Positions 43,880-52,847 of a stretch of 64,000 nt of DNA are shown one piece after another (position 1 is the stretch's first letter; each line of letters opens with the position of its first letter). The notes under the pieces are model-generated. The model had not been told where the DNA came from. It saw nothing but the letters and a program-made list of their open reading frames with translations, and ran no database searches. Source of the DNA: Agrobacterium arsenijevicii (lineage in GTDB: Bacteria > Pseudomonadota > Alphaproteobacteria > Rhizobiales > Rhizobiaceae); NCBI GenBank assembly GCA_000949895.1, contig JWIT01000006.1, positions 62,001 to 126,000 on the forward strand, read 5' to 3'. Both the position numbers and the translations under genes were made by a program.

Positions 43880-44122
43880 ATGAAAATTTTGACTGCAGCG
43901 ATTTGCCTGGTTTCGGTCGGCATCCTGAGCGGCTGTGTCGACGATCAAGGATACCGTAGCGGCGGATATTATACGACAGGCGTGTATTACCGCACCTATG
44001 ACCGTGATCGCTACTACCGCGATTATGACCGTCGCGACTGGCGCGACCGAAGGGATTGGCGTGGTGATCGTCGGGATTGGCGCGATCGTCGCGACTGGCG
44101 TGGTGATAACCGCTACCGCTAA
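43880..44122 (+). CDS. Small Arg/Asp/Tyr-rich lipoprotein
   Basis: 80 aa from ATG 43880 with GGGAG upstream. Signal with lipobox ILSGC, then a low-complexity repeat tail built of (D/R)RRDWR(D/G) units ending GDNRYR. It would be an outer-membrane lipoprotein with a cationic tail; function unknown. A T·G-tolerant hairpin follows. Confidence 0.7.
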   Translation: MKILTAAICLVSVGILSGCVDDQGYRSGGYYTTGVYYRTYDRDRYYRDYDRRDWRDRRDWRGDRRDWRDRRDWRGDNRYR

Positions 44123-44217
44123 CGATGATCGACTGGACTTACATAAGGCTATTACTTCTGGAATTGGTCGTGGGATGGCTTGACTGACAGCTGGCCGACG
44201 GCTGTTGTTTGCGTTTT

Positions 44218-44245
44218 TCTCATTTTCGCGCTGGCGAGAATGAGA
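44218..44245 (+). terminator. Hairpin after the Arg-rich lipoprotein gene
   Basis: TCTCATTTTCGC / GCGAGAATGAGA, 12-bp stem with one T·G pair and GCTG loop. T-rich to its left rather than right, so termination is uncertain. The rest of 44123-44415 has no visible gene. Confidence 0.4.
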
Positions 44246-44415
44246 AATTGACCCTCCGTGCAGCCGCCAAAGCCCTGGTTTGCAGGCACAGACAGCGAAT
44301 GCATTCTAACCGGTCCGGGTTTTAAACAGTCCGGTTTCGGTGCGATACTATGATTTAGGCATTTTCAGGAAATATCGGGGTCAGTTGCAAGCCCCGGGAA
44401 ATATTGGGCTTAAGC

Positions 44416-44492
44416 TGGTCGGAGTGAGAGGATTCGAACCTCCGACCCCGTCGTCCCGAACGACGTGCGCTACCAGACTGCGCTACACTCCG
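44416..44492 (-). tRNA. tRNA-Pro (CGG)
   Basis: Cloverleaf on the minus strand: acceptor CGGAGTG/CACTCCG, D-arm GCGC...GCGC, anticodon stem CGTCG/CGACG with loop TTCGGGA (anticodon CGG), T-arm with TTCGAAT. A discriminator A and encoded CCA complete the 77 nt. Reads CCG proline codons. Confidence 0.95.
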
Positions 44493-44756
44493 TGACCAGC
44501 GGCGCTTCTATAGACCAGCCTCCGGCATTCGACAAGCGGCATATTGCATTTTTTATGACAAGTTTTCGCAGCACGGCGAAGGGTGGTCGCAAAGCGCCTG
44601 TCGTGTGGGGTGGGATGCCGGAAAACGTTACAAAAAAGCAATTGTGGCAGGAAATTTTCGTCAAGCGGCACACCTCCCCTGCCCGTCGCCGCCAAATCTG
44701 CTAGGGGAACGGAATGACCGGCGGGAAGCCGGACACGGCACAAAGGACATTTCACC

Positions 44757-45176
44757 ATGCTATTTCGCAGCGTAACGCTCGCAGGGCTCGCCATTGCGCT
44801 CTCCGCCTGCACGACATCGACGGGCTCTGCCCCTTCCTTCACCCAGAAGAGCCCCGTTGAGACGCGGTGGGTCGGTCAGTCCGCGGGTATTTTCTTCGCA
44901 AAATTCGGCCCGCCGCTGAGCGACACCGAAACCGGCAGCTCGACCATCTATAACTGGCGCGGCGGTTACAAGAAGGCCACTGTTCCGGCCAAGTTCGAAG
45001 AAGGCAAGGACGGCAAGAAGGGTCGCCAGATCTCGCCTGCCCGAACCGCCTCGCTCTCCTGCACGGTTCAGCTGACCGTTTCCAGCGATTACACGATCAC
45101 TTCGGTGCGCACGGTCTCCGACCGCCCCGGCGTGAACGGCCCGAGCTATTGCGCGGAATTCCTCGCCGCAAACTAA
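44757..45176 (+). CDS. Putative lipoprotein, 139 aa
   Basis: Signal with lipobox ALSAC at residues 14-18, then a soluble domain (PSFTQKSPVETRWVGQSAGIFFAKFGPP.S, INWRGG..., CTVQLTVSSDYTITSVRTVSD). Two cysteines in the mature part may form a disulfide. I do not recognise the family. Terminated at 45205-45233. Shares only the export type with its neighbours. Confidence 0.78.
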   Translation: MLFRSVTLAGLAIALSACTTSTGSAPSFTQKSPVETRWVGQSAGIFFAKFGPPLSDTETGSSTIYNWRGGYKKATVPAKFEEGKDGKKGRQISPARTASLSCTVQLTVSSDYTITSVRTVSDRPGVNGPSYCAEFLAAN

Positions 45177-45204
45177 AGTTTTCGACCAGAAAACGGAACG
45201 AACC

Positions 45205-45233
45205 AAGGCCCGCCTGAACCGGTGGGCCTTTTC
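45205..45233 (+). terminator. Intrinsic terminator
   Basis: AAGGCCCGCC / GGTGGGCCTT (one G·T) with TGAACC loop, followed by TTCACTTTTT. The rest of 45234-45566 (upstream of mqo) shows no feature I can identify beyond a probable promoter. Confidence 0.75.
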
Positions 45234-45566
45234 ACTTTTTCGAGATTATTGTCATTTTCTGAAAAATTTTCTACCCGAAACGGCACGGTCCGACCCGCCA
45301 CGCGCTGCAAACGCTGGATTGCAGGCCTTTCCGCAATATTGCGCACTTAGGACACTTTCAACCGTTTGAAAGCACCGTCTAATCTTCGCAACCATAAAAA
45401 TGACAATCGGCAAAGCCGTGCAAATCGCCGTTGCGACCTTATGTCCCGGCAAAATCCCTGTAAAAGCGCTTGAACTGGAGTGAAGAAGTCAGGGTTGTGC
45501 CGGTTTGAGCTTTGCTATAACGGGGCAATTGGGAGGAGTGTTTTTAACACAAAACAAGAATCAGGT

Positions 45567-47288
45567 ATGGCCGTGACTCCCATCGATCAAGACAAATCCC
45601 AGCTCACTGATCTTTCCACACATGCGCTTCCCATGAACCGCAGACAGGTTCTCGGCACTGCGCTCGCAGGGCTCGCGACGGCAGCGCTGCCGACATCTTC
45701 GCTTCTCGCCAATACGACGGCGGCCAAAAAGGTCGACGTGCTTCTGATCGGCGGCGGCATCATGAGCGCGACGCTCGGTGTCTGGCTGCGCGAACTGGAG
45801 CCGACCTGGTCGATGCAGATGCTCGAGCGGCTGGACGGCGTGGCGCTTGAAAGCTCCAACGGCTGGAACAATGCCGGCACCGGCCATTCGGCTCTCGCCG
45901 AGCTGAACTACACACCGGAAGACGACAACGGCAACATCAAGATCACCCAGGCCGTCAACATCAACGAATCCTTCCAGATTTCCCGGCAGTTCTGGGCATG
46001 GCAGGTGCGCAACGGCGTTTTGAAGAACCCGCGCTCCTTCATCAACCACACGCCGCATATGAGCTTCGTCTGGGGCGATGAGAACATCGCCTATCTGGAA
46101 AAGCGCTACCAGGCGCTGAAGGCAAGCCCGCTTTTCGCCGGCATGGAATATTCCAGCGACCCCGAGCAGCTCAAGAAATGGGTGCCGCTGATGATGGAAG
46201 GCCGCGATCCTTCCCAGAAGATCGGCGCGACCTGGTCGCCGCTCGGCACCGACATGGAATTTGGCGAAATCACCCGCCAGTTCGTATCGCACCTGCAAAG
46301 CGACCGGAATTTCGACCTTCAGGTCAACAGCGAGGTTTCCGACATCCAGCGCAATGCGGATGGCAGCTGGCGCGTGACCTATAGCAACCTGAAGACCGAC
46401 ACTGAGCAGACCGTGGATGCGAAATTCGTATTCATCGGCGCCGGCGGCGGCGCGCTGCATCTGTTGCAGATGTCCGGCATTCCGGAAGGCGAAAACTATG
46501 CCGGCTTCCCCGTCGGCGGTTCGTTCCTCATCAACGACAATCCTGACGTGACAATGCAGCATCTGGCCAAGGCTTATGGCAAGGCCTCGGTCGGCTCGCC
46601 GCCCATGTCGGTTCCGCATCTGGATACCCGCGTGCTTGGCGGCAAGCGTGTCATCCTGTTTGGACCTTTCGCCACCTTCTCGACCAAGTTCCTGAAGGAA
46701 GGATCCTATTTCGATCTCGTCTCCTCCGTCACGACAAGCAATGCCTGGCCGATGGTGCGCGTCGGCATCGATGAATATCCGCTGGTGGAATATCTCGCCG
46801 GCCAGCTGATGATGTCGGACGACGACCGTTTTGCGGCGCTGAAGGAATATTTCCCCAATGCCAAGCAGGGCGAATGGCGCCTGTGGCAGGCGGGCCAACG
46901 CGTGCAGATCATCAAGCGCGACGAGGAAAAGGGCGGTGTACTCAGGCTTGGCACGGAAATCGTCGCCGCGCAGGATGGCAGCATCGCCGGCCTGCTCGGC
47001 GCTTCGCCGGGCGCTTCTACCGCAGCACCGATCATGCTGAGCGTTCTGGAAAAGGTCTTCAAGGACAAGGTGGCAACCCCGGAATGGCAGGCCAAGATCC
47101 GCCAGATCGTGCCAAGCTACGGCACCAAGCTCAATGACAACCCGGAAAAGGTACAGCAGGAATGGGCCTACACCGCCGAACACCTGCAACTGCCCACCCC
47201 GCCGCAGATCGATCTTGATGCGCTGAAGGGTGCGGGAGCGGCACCTGCTGGTGCGCCGGTGAAGAAGGTTCCGGATATCGCGCTTTAA
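45567..47288 (+). CDS. mqo: Malate:quinone oxidoreductase
   Basis: 573 aa. FAD-binding [24 protein letters not shown] starts near residue 52; [23 protein letters not shown] and [10 protein letters not shown] are Mqo hallmarks. Mqo oxidises malate to oxaloacetate, passing electrons to quinone at the inner membrane, a TCA-cycle bypass of malate dehydrogenase. The ~50-residue N-terminal extension contains [19 protein letters not shown], a Tat-signal-like stretch, whereas most Mqo proteins are cytoplasmic-face. Start ATG 45567. Confidence 0.9.
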   Translation: MAVTPIDQDKSQLTDLSTHALPMNRRQVLGTALAGLATAALPTSSLLANTTAAKKVDVLLIGGGIMSATLGVWLRELEPTWSMQMLERLDGVALESSNGWNNAGTGHSALAELNYTPEDDNGNIKITQAVNINESFQISRQFWAWQVRNGVLKNPRSFINHTPHMSFVWGDENIAYLEKRYQALKASPLFAGMEYSSDPEQLKKWVPLMMEGRDPSQKIGATWSPLGTDMEFGEITRQFVSHLQSDRNFDLQVNSEVSDIQRNADGSWRVTYSNLKTDTEQTVDAKFVFIGAGGGALHLLQMSGIPEGENYAGFPVGGSFLINDNPDVTMQHLAKAYGKASVGSPPMSVPHLDTRVLGGKRVILFGPFATFSTKFLKEGSYFDLVSSVTTSNAWPMVRVGIDEYPLVEYLAGQLMMSDDDRFAALKEYFPNAKQGEWRLWQAGQRVQIIKRDEEKGGVLRLGTEIVAAQDGSIAGLLGASPGASTAAPIMLSVLEKVFKDKVATPEWQAKIRQIVPSYGTKLNDNPEKVQQEWAYTAEHLQLPTPPQIDLDALKGAGAAPAGAPVKKVPDIAL

Positions 47289-47314
47289 GGCTTAGCCGCG
47301 ATTGTCGAGTTTGG

Positions 47315-47346
47315 ACGCCGCGTGTCTTTGGATGCGCGGCGTTTTT
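47315..47346 (+). terminator. Intrinsic terminator after mqo
   Basis: ACGCCGCG (47315-47322), CGCGGCGT (47335-47342) with a 12-nt loop and TTTTT run. Confidence 0.85.
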
Positions 47347-47522
47347 GTTAGAGACGACTTCTCCGCTCGCACCGTCGTCTTCCATCGCCGTCCAAAATTT
47401 TGAACGTTTTTATAAGTGGCTAGCATCAGACAATTACACCCATGTCGCGTCATCTGTTTAGCTCGAAGTTGACGATCTGCAGATTTATCTGTACAGATAG
47501 AATTCTATCTGGAGAAAGTGTT

Positions 47523-48173
47523 ATGACACTTAGAATGACGGCTACCGGCGTACAAAAGCTAGCAGATGGTATATGGCGGCTAGATATGCCGCCTCATCAG
47601 GTGAGACTGCTGGGCAATCCCCCTAGCGCCATTGGCGAGCGCAGCATTTTGTTACTTCGCGAGGGGAAATACGAGCCCGCAACAGGCACGTTAGACTTCG
47701 ATATCGGCGACGCCTCTGCGTTGAATGTAGGGACACAGCAGGAAACTATCGTTCTGTTATCGGCCGCCGAGGTTTCTTTAGTACGCCGCGAGATTGAGAA
47801 ACCTATCGATGGTTATTCGATATCAATGCCTGCAGGCGATCGCGAATTTCTGCAATTGGTCCACAGAGAGTTACCCGAACCAATGCAAAGAACTGCCGAG
47901 CAATTGCTCGAAGGCGTTCGGAAACGCTATCCGGGAGAACTGAAGCGTGGTCTATCTCGCAACTTCAGCGAAACCCCGGATAACTTTTGGTACGTCATTG
48001 TGCAACCTCGAGCGGAGAAACTGTCTATTACCGTTCGCGGCACGGTTGATCATTTTTCTCGTGTATCGAAGTTGGAGATCAAAGACGATCGAGGAAATAC
48101 ACGCTTCAAGGTGCGTGGTCCTGATGACGTCGAAGCTGCGCTTGAGCTAATTTTCCACGCTCGGCGTCGATAG
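47523..48173 (+). CDS. Uncharacterised protein, AT-rich orphan gene
   Basis: 216 aa from ATG 47523 with GGAGAAAGTG upstream. Base and codon use look more AT-rich than the flanking genes, suggesting acquisition. Sequence is soluble and mixed, with a C-terminal segment NFWYVIVQPRAEKLSITVRG...VRGPDDVEAALELI that faintly resembles DUF5655-like domains; this is a weak guess. No signal peptide or membrane helix. It sits between mqo and tRNA-Gln, a typical insertion place, but no integrase is present. Confidence 0.65.
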   Translation: MTLRMTATGVQKLADGIWRLDMPPHQVRLLGNPPSAIGERSILLLREGKYEPATGTLDFDIGDASALNVGTQQETIVLLSAAEVSLVRREIEKPIDGYSISMPAGDREFLQLVHRELPEPMQRTAEQLLEGVRKRYPGELKRGLSRNFSETPDNFWYVIVQPRAEKLSITVRGTVDHFSRVSKLEIKDDRGNTRFKVRGPDDVEAALELIFHARRR

Positions 48174-48310
48174 TCTCCAAGGTGAAGCTGGGATCCCCTA
48201 TATCTGATCTGGGCTGAAAAGTGCGTGGTACAGACAATTCAGCTTGGTCGATGATGACCAAGCCCATCACGCGTAAGGCACGATGGACGATCGTCCAAAA
48301 ATGAGAAACT

Positions 48311-48385
48311 TGGCTGGGGCGCCAGGATTCGAACCTGGGAATGCCGGTACCAAAAACCGGTGCCTTACCGCTTGGCGACGCCCCA
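48311..48385 (-). tRNA. tRNA-Gln (TTG)
   Basis: Minus-strand cloverleaf: acceptor TGGGGCG/CGCCCCA, D-arm, anticodon stem CCGGT/ACCGG with loop TTTTGGT (anticodon TTG), T-loop TTCGAAT, and CCA encoded at 48311-48313. 75 nt. Reads CAA/CAG glutamine codons. Confidence 0.94.
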
Positions 48386-48588
48386 ACAGGGCAGCATGGG
48401 CGAAACGCCGCTGCCTGAACCGGGCCTGATTAGCAAAGCCTGCCCGACGCGGCAATGACCTATCGGCTTATTTTTTCACAAAATCCAAGCTTTTTGGGTG
48501 CCGTGCCTGACATGGCATGTTAGGGCTTGGCGATTGCGCGGCCGAGGCTGTGGCTTTAGTTAGCATGGCATTATCTCAGGAGGTCTCG

Positions 48589-49497
48589 ATGGCGGACCCG
48601 GCATTCGATCTCGATTTCAGGCCGGCCTATGGCGAGGCGGTTCCTGTCGCCCCGCTTATCCAACGCATCACCGTCAACAATCCTTCCGCCTTCACCTTCC
48701 ACGGCACCAACAGCTATATCGTCGGCGACCGTTCCGTCGCCGTCATCGATCCCGGCCCGGAGGACGAAGCCCATTTTCAGGCGCTGATGGCGGCGCTTGA
48801 TGGCCGCGAGGTCACCCATATCTTCGTCAGCCACACCCATCGCGACCACTCGCCACTTGCCCGGCGACTGAGCGAGGCGACCGGGGCGCTAACGGTGGCG
48901 GAAGGCCCGCACCGGGCCGCCCGGCCGCTGCATGTGGGCGAGACCAATCCCTTTGCCGAAAGTTCCGATACGGCTTTTGTGCCTGACATGGCGCTTGGTG
49001 ACGGGCAGAGCCTTTCCGGCGACGGCTGGACACTCACGGCGTTGCATACGCCGGGGCACACCGCCAACCACGCTGCGTTTGCGCTGGAGGGCAGTGGCAT
49101 CGTCTTTTCCGCCGATCACGTCATGGCCTGGGCCACCACCATCGTCGCGCCGCCGGATGGGGCGATGAGCGATTACATGGCCTCGCTGGAGCGGCTGCTT
49201 ATCCGCGACGACCGGCTGTTCCTGCCCGGCCACGGCGGCCCGGTCAACGATCCGGCCGCCTTCATGCGCGGGCTTCGCGCCCACCGCCGCATGCGGGAAA
49301 GGGCCGTTCTGAAGCGTATCCGGGAGGGCGACCGCTGGATTGCCGACATGGTGAAGGTGATCTATGCCAGCACCGACAAGCGCCTGCACGGCGCGGCGGC
49401 ACTTTCCGTGCTCGCCCATATCGAGGACCTGATTGAAAAGGGTGAGGTGCGGACCGAGGGTGCGCCTTCGCTGCTGGGGGAATATTTTCCGGCGTGA
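48589..49497 (+). CDS. MBL-fold metallo-hydrolase
   Basis: 302 aa from ATG 48589, fixed by AGGAGG. Metallo-beta-lactamase motifs: SHTHRDHSPL (HxHxDH), HTPGHTANH and FLPGHGGPV. The C-terminal ~80 aa form a helical extension (RRMRERAVLKRIREGDRWIADMVKVIY) seen in the LACTB2-like/MBL hydrolase group. Hydrolytic function likely; substrate unknown. No neighbour indicates a pathway. Confidence 0.9.
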   Translation: MADPAFDLDFRPAYGEAVPVAPLIQRITVNNPSAFTFHGTNSYIVGDRSVAVIDPGPEDEAHFQALMAALDGREVTHIFVSHTHRDHSPLARRLSEATGALTVAEGPHRAARPLHVGETNPFAESSDTAFVPDMALGDGQSLSGDGWTLTALHTPGHTANHAAFALEGSGIVFSADHVMAWATTIVAPPDGAMSDYMASLERLLIRDDRLFLPGHGGPVNDPAAFMRGLRAHRRMRERAVLKRIREGDRWIADMVKVIYASTDKRLHGAAALSVLAHIEDLIEKGEVRTEGAPSLLGEYFPA

Positions 49498-49564
49498 AGA
49501 AACGACAGGGACGGCAGCAGTCATCGAGCCTGTGATGCCCCAATTACAGCCCCTCACCCGCGAC

Positions 49565-49649
49565 GTCATGCTCGGGCTTGTCCCGAGGATCCAATCACGT
49601 TTCATTCAATCGAGACGTGGCAGATGCTCGGGACAGGCCCGAGCATGAC
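49565..49649. repeat. Paired inverted GTCAT palindrome family B
   Basis: Two 27-nt arms, starting GTCATGCTCGGGCTTGTCCC and ending CCCGAGCATGAC, mirror one another with two mismatches across about 30 bp, each arm itself a hairpin. They occupy most of the gap between the MBL gene and the convergent DUF1499 gene. Confidence 0.82.
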
Positions 49650-49697
49650 GGCAGCGAGGTTTCGGGGCCTCTTGGTCAGTCTTCACCCTCTAGAGGC

Positions 49698-50618
49698 CTA
49701 ATTGTCGTTCAACCCCTGCATTTCCGCATCCAGCGCATCGAGATAGGCTTCGGCGATCGCCGCACCCATGCCGAGATCGTGCGGGCCGTAGCGGGAGGCC
49801 ACGCGCATGTCGACGATGGTGGTTTCCGCTTCTTCCTTCAGGCGGATGAGGATGTCGAAACGCAGGCCCCAGATGCGCGTGCGCGTTTCGCCCTGCATCA
49901 GCACCACACCGCTGCCATTAAAGAAAGTGGGCTGCGGCGCCTCAAGCGGCCGGGCCATGGGAACCGGCACGATGGAGGGCAGATCTTCTACTGGCGATTC
50001 CTCGGCGGGCGGTGTTTTGCCCTGTTCGGGAATGACCACGGGCGGCGGCTCCACCGCGCCGATGACACCTTTGGTATGGGTGATGCGGATATTCTGGGCG
50101 GCGGTCATTTTTTTGGCGGCGGTGTAGATGCGGTCGATCGCGCCTTCATAGCGGCGGCCGGCAAGGCTCGCATAGGCCACGGCCTGCGCGTCGCGGTCCT
50201 CTTTGGCAACGGTCGCGGGTCTTGTCAGCCATTGCTGGTTGGCAACCGGCGGCACCAGCCATTCCGGCACATCGGCAAGATCGGTGGAGATGTCGTAAAT
50301 CTTCGGCTGCTGCCAGTAGAGAAAAGCACCGTAACCGACGACACCGAGCGGCAGCGCCGACAGAAGCAGCGCCGCAAGTGCCGAGAGACCGCCCCGCGCG
50401 CCCTTGGTCCACAGCCGTTCAAGGCCAACCAGCGCCAGAAGCACCGCCACCAGCGCAATGCCAGCGGCAATGATGAGCAGTCCGACAAGGTCAGGCGTCG
50501 TCAGCGGCCCAAAACGGTGGATGCCGGCGGCGACAAGAAAAAGCGCAAGCGCCACTAGTCCAAGATAGCGGGAAAGATAGGCAGCAACCGAAAAAGGCCG
50601 GACGAAACGCACTGTCAT
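49698..50618 (-). CDS. DUF1499 membrane protein
   Basis: 306 aa from ATG 50618. Three or so N-terminal membrane segments (LVALALFLVAAGIHRF, LVGLLIIAAGIALVAVLLALVG, LSALAALLLSALPLGVVGYGAFLYW) precede a DUF1499 domain with DIRVAS-like VDMRVASRYGPHDLG near the end. Function unknown. Convergent with the MBL gene; the 50619-51037 gap holds one repeat only. Confidence 0.85.
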   Translation of the reverse strand: MTVRFVRPFSVAAYLSRYLGLVALALFLVAAGIHRFGPLTTPDLVGLLIIAAGIALVAVLLALVGLERLWTKGARGGLSALAALLLSALPLGVVGYGAFLYWQQPKIYDISTDLADVPEWLVPPVANQQWLTRPATVAKEDRDAQAVAYASLAGRRYEGAIDRIYTAAKKMTAAQNIRITHTKGVIGAVEPPPVVIPEQGKTPPAEESPVEDLPSIVPVPMARPLEAPQPTFFNGSGVVLMQGETRTRIWGLRFDILIRLKEEAETTIVDMRVASRYGPHDLGMGAAIAEAYLDALDAEMQGLNDN

Positions 50619-50781
50619 GGAAGCGGATATCCGTAAGATCGCATTGGCTTGAAAGCGTTGCACCCGAAATCTGGCAAGGGAATCACCTGCATATGATGTC
50701 ATAGACCGGATTTGCGGCGAGGAAAACAAAGGACGGGTTCGATCTGCCGGTAAAGCGTGCGAACCTTGCCTCCGCCACGCC

Positions 50782-50807
50782 CATCCTCGGGTCAGGCCCG
50801 AGGACGA
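50782..50807. repeat. CATCCTCGGG palindrome, family B copy
   Basis: CATCCTCGGG ... CCCGAGGACG hairpin in the gap upstream of the dicarboxylate transporter. Otherwise 50619-51037 has no identified feature. Confidence 0.72.
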
Positions 50808-51037
50808 TCCGGCATCCAGCCACGACGCATCGCCCCCGCGAGAAGCCAGGGCGAAGAGATGTTGAAATATTTTTCCGCTTCACCTCAACTTAAGAGAATA
50901 ATGCACCGGTAGCGCAACGAATACGCAAGCTCATCCCTTAATTGCTGAGGAAATCGGCGTATTCTCCGTCCCTTCCTTTGAGAATGCGTGTAAAACGTGC
51001 ATCATTCTCGTTTTCTTGCATAAAAAAGAGACAAGCC

Positions 51038-52402
51038 ATGTCACAGGCAACGACGCCCGCCCGCTCATCCGGGCCAAAACCCTTTTATCGCAATTTCGGC
51101 TTTCAGGTTCTGATCGCCATGGTCATCGGTCTGCTGCTCGGGCTCGTTGCGCGCAACATCGGTCCTGATGCCGCCGGCAGCGCGAACTGGCTTTCCGTGA
51201 CGCTGCAGACCATCGGCAGCATCTTCGTGCAGCTATTGCGCGCTTTGGTGCCGCCGCTGATTTTCACGGCCATCGTTGCCTCCATCGCCAATCTCAAGAA
51301 CCTCAGCAATGCGGCAAAGCTGGTCTGGCAGACGCTTCTGTGGTTCGCCATCACCGCGCTCATCGCCGTGGTCATCGGCATCGTGCTCGGCCTCGTCATC
51401 CAGCCGGGCGTCAACACGGCGATTGCCAATACGGCAGCGGCCGCCCCCTCCTCCACCGGCTCCTGGCTCGACTTCCTGAAGGGTCTCGTCCCGGCCAACG
51501 TCTTTGGTCTTGAGGCTTCGACCAAGGTCAACAACGGTTCCGCCAGCACGTCGCTGAACTTCAACGTGTTGCAACTGCTCGTGGTGTCGATTGCCTTTGG
51601 TGTCGCCGCGCTGAAAGCGGGCAAGGCGGCAGAACCGTTCCTCGCCTTCAACCAGTCGCTGCTTGCCATCGTGCGCAAAATCCTGTGGTGGGTCATCCGC
51701 CTCACCCCCATCGGCACCATCGGGCTGCTTGGCCGTGCGGTTGACCAATATGGCTGGACGACGCTTTCGCAGCTCGGCTGGTATGCGGCGGCCGTTTATA
51801 TCGGTCTGGCTCTGGTGCTGTTCGTGGTCTATCCGGCCCTGCTTCTCGCCCACGGTCTGAAGCCCTCGCGCTTCTTTGCGGGCGCTTGGCCGGCCATCCA
51901 GCTCGCCTTCGTCTCGCGCTCGTCCATCGGTACCCTGCCCGTCACCGAAACCGTGACGGAAAAGAGCCTCGGCGTGCCGCGTGAATATGCCGCCTTCTCC
52001 GTGCCTCTCGGCGCCACCACCAAGATGGACGGTTGCGCCGCCATCTATCCGGCGATTTCGGCGATCTTCATCGCCCAGTTCTTCCAGGTGCCGCTCGGCA
52101 TTCAGGACTATGTGCTGATCGTCTTCGTCTCGGTGCTCGGCTCGGCCGCGACAGCCGGCCTGACGGGTGCTGTGGTCATGCTGACGCTGACGCTTTCCAC
52201 GCTCGGCCTGCCGCTCGAAGGTGTGGGCTTACTGCTCGCCATCGACCCGATCCTCGACATGGGCCGCACGGCGGTCAACGTCGCCGGTCAGGCGCTGGTG
52301 CCCACCATCGTCGCCAAGCGCGAGGGCATTCTGGATGAGGCCGTCTATAACAACGCCAAGGACATCGAGGCGCTCGATGACCGCGACGCGGTGGTGGCCT
52401 GA
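51038..52402 (+). CDS. Dicarboxylate/amino acid:cation symporter (DctA/GltP family)
   Basis: 454 aa from ATG 51038. Multiple hydrophobic segments typical of the DAACS family; the Ser-rich re-entrant motif SRSSIGTLP and the substrate-binding TTKMDGCAAIYPA and VLGSAATAGLTGA are present, and LAIDPILDMGRTAVNVAGQAL matches TM8. Imports C4-dicarboxylates or glutamate using Na+ or H+. Specificity is not decided by sequence, so no symbol is given. Confidence 0.9.
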   Translation: MSQATTPARSSGPKPFYRNFGFQVLIAMVIGLLLGLVARNIGPDAAGSANWLSVTLQTIGSIFVQLLRALVPPLIFTAIVASIANLKNLSNAAKLVWQTLLWFAITALIAVVIGIVLGLVIQPGVNTAIANTAAAAPSSTGSWLDFLKGLVPANVFGLEASTKVNNGSASTSLNFNVLQLLVVSIAFGVAALKAGKAAEPFLAFNQSLLAIVRKILWWVIRLTPIGTIGLLGRAVDQYGWTTLSQLGWYAAAVYIGLALVLFVVYPALLLAHGLKPSRFFAGAWPAIQLAFVSRSSIGTLPVTETVTEKSLGVPREYAAFSVPLGATTKMDGCAAIYPAISAIFIAQFFQVPLGIQDYVLIVFVSVLGSAATAGLTGAVVMLTLTLSTLGLPLEGVGLLLAIDPILDMGRTAVNVAGQALVPTIVAKREGILDEAVYNNAKDIEALDDRDAVVA

Positions 52403-52574
52403 GTGAAGTGACGTTCAAGGCGGCCGTATTCTGCGGCCGCCTGCAAGACCAATCTTGCAACAACCGACCAGTGCAACTTTCCACCCCAACACGACTTTTC
52501 CCCGCATGAAAACAGGCGTATCAATCGCGGCAATAAAAGTGCCGTCCGCCTGTCATGTTCCAGGGAGAAACAAA

Positions 52575-52847
52575 ATGCGCGTTTCCATCGTCTTAGGTTC
52601 GCTTGCCGCCCTCATGGCGCTCACCGCCTGCCAGACGCTGACGCCGGAAGAGCGCCGGGCACGGGATGAGGCGACATGCCGGGGTTATGGTTTCCGCCCC
52701 GGCACCGACCCGATGGCGGGTTGCCTTCTCGATCTGGAAATGGACCGCCGCGCCGACAACCGCGCCTGGCAGGCGCAGATGAACCGCGACATGTTCTACC
52801 GGCCGGTGGTGGTGGAGCGGCGGATCATCGTCCAACCAAACCCCTGA
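52575..52847 (+). CDS. Small putative lipoprotein, 90 aa
   Basis: Start ATG 52575 (GGGAG upstream). Signal with lipobox ALTAC (residues 15-19), then a charged body (PEERRARDEATCRGYGFRPGTDPMAGCLLDLE). Two more cysteines could form a disulfide. Its 3' end overlaps the ppdK 3' end by 23 bp on the other strand. Confidence 0.8.
   Translation: MRVSIVLGSLAALMALTACQTLTPEERRARDEATCRGYGFRPGTDPMAGCLLDLEMDRRADNRAWQAQMNRDMFYRPVVVERRIIVQPNP

Noticed and set aside
44340..44410. Short direct repeat GGGAAATAT.GGG near tRNA-Pro as an attachment site
   Set aside because: The two copies are about 40 bp apart, outside the tRNA 3' end, and no integrase is nearby.
45561..47189. 542-codon minus-strand ORF opposite mqo
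   Set aside because: Shadow of mqo; the translation is rich in His/Arg/Gly and matches no family.
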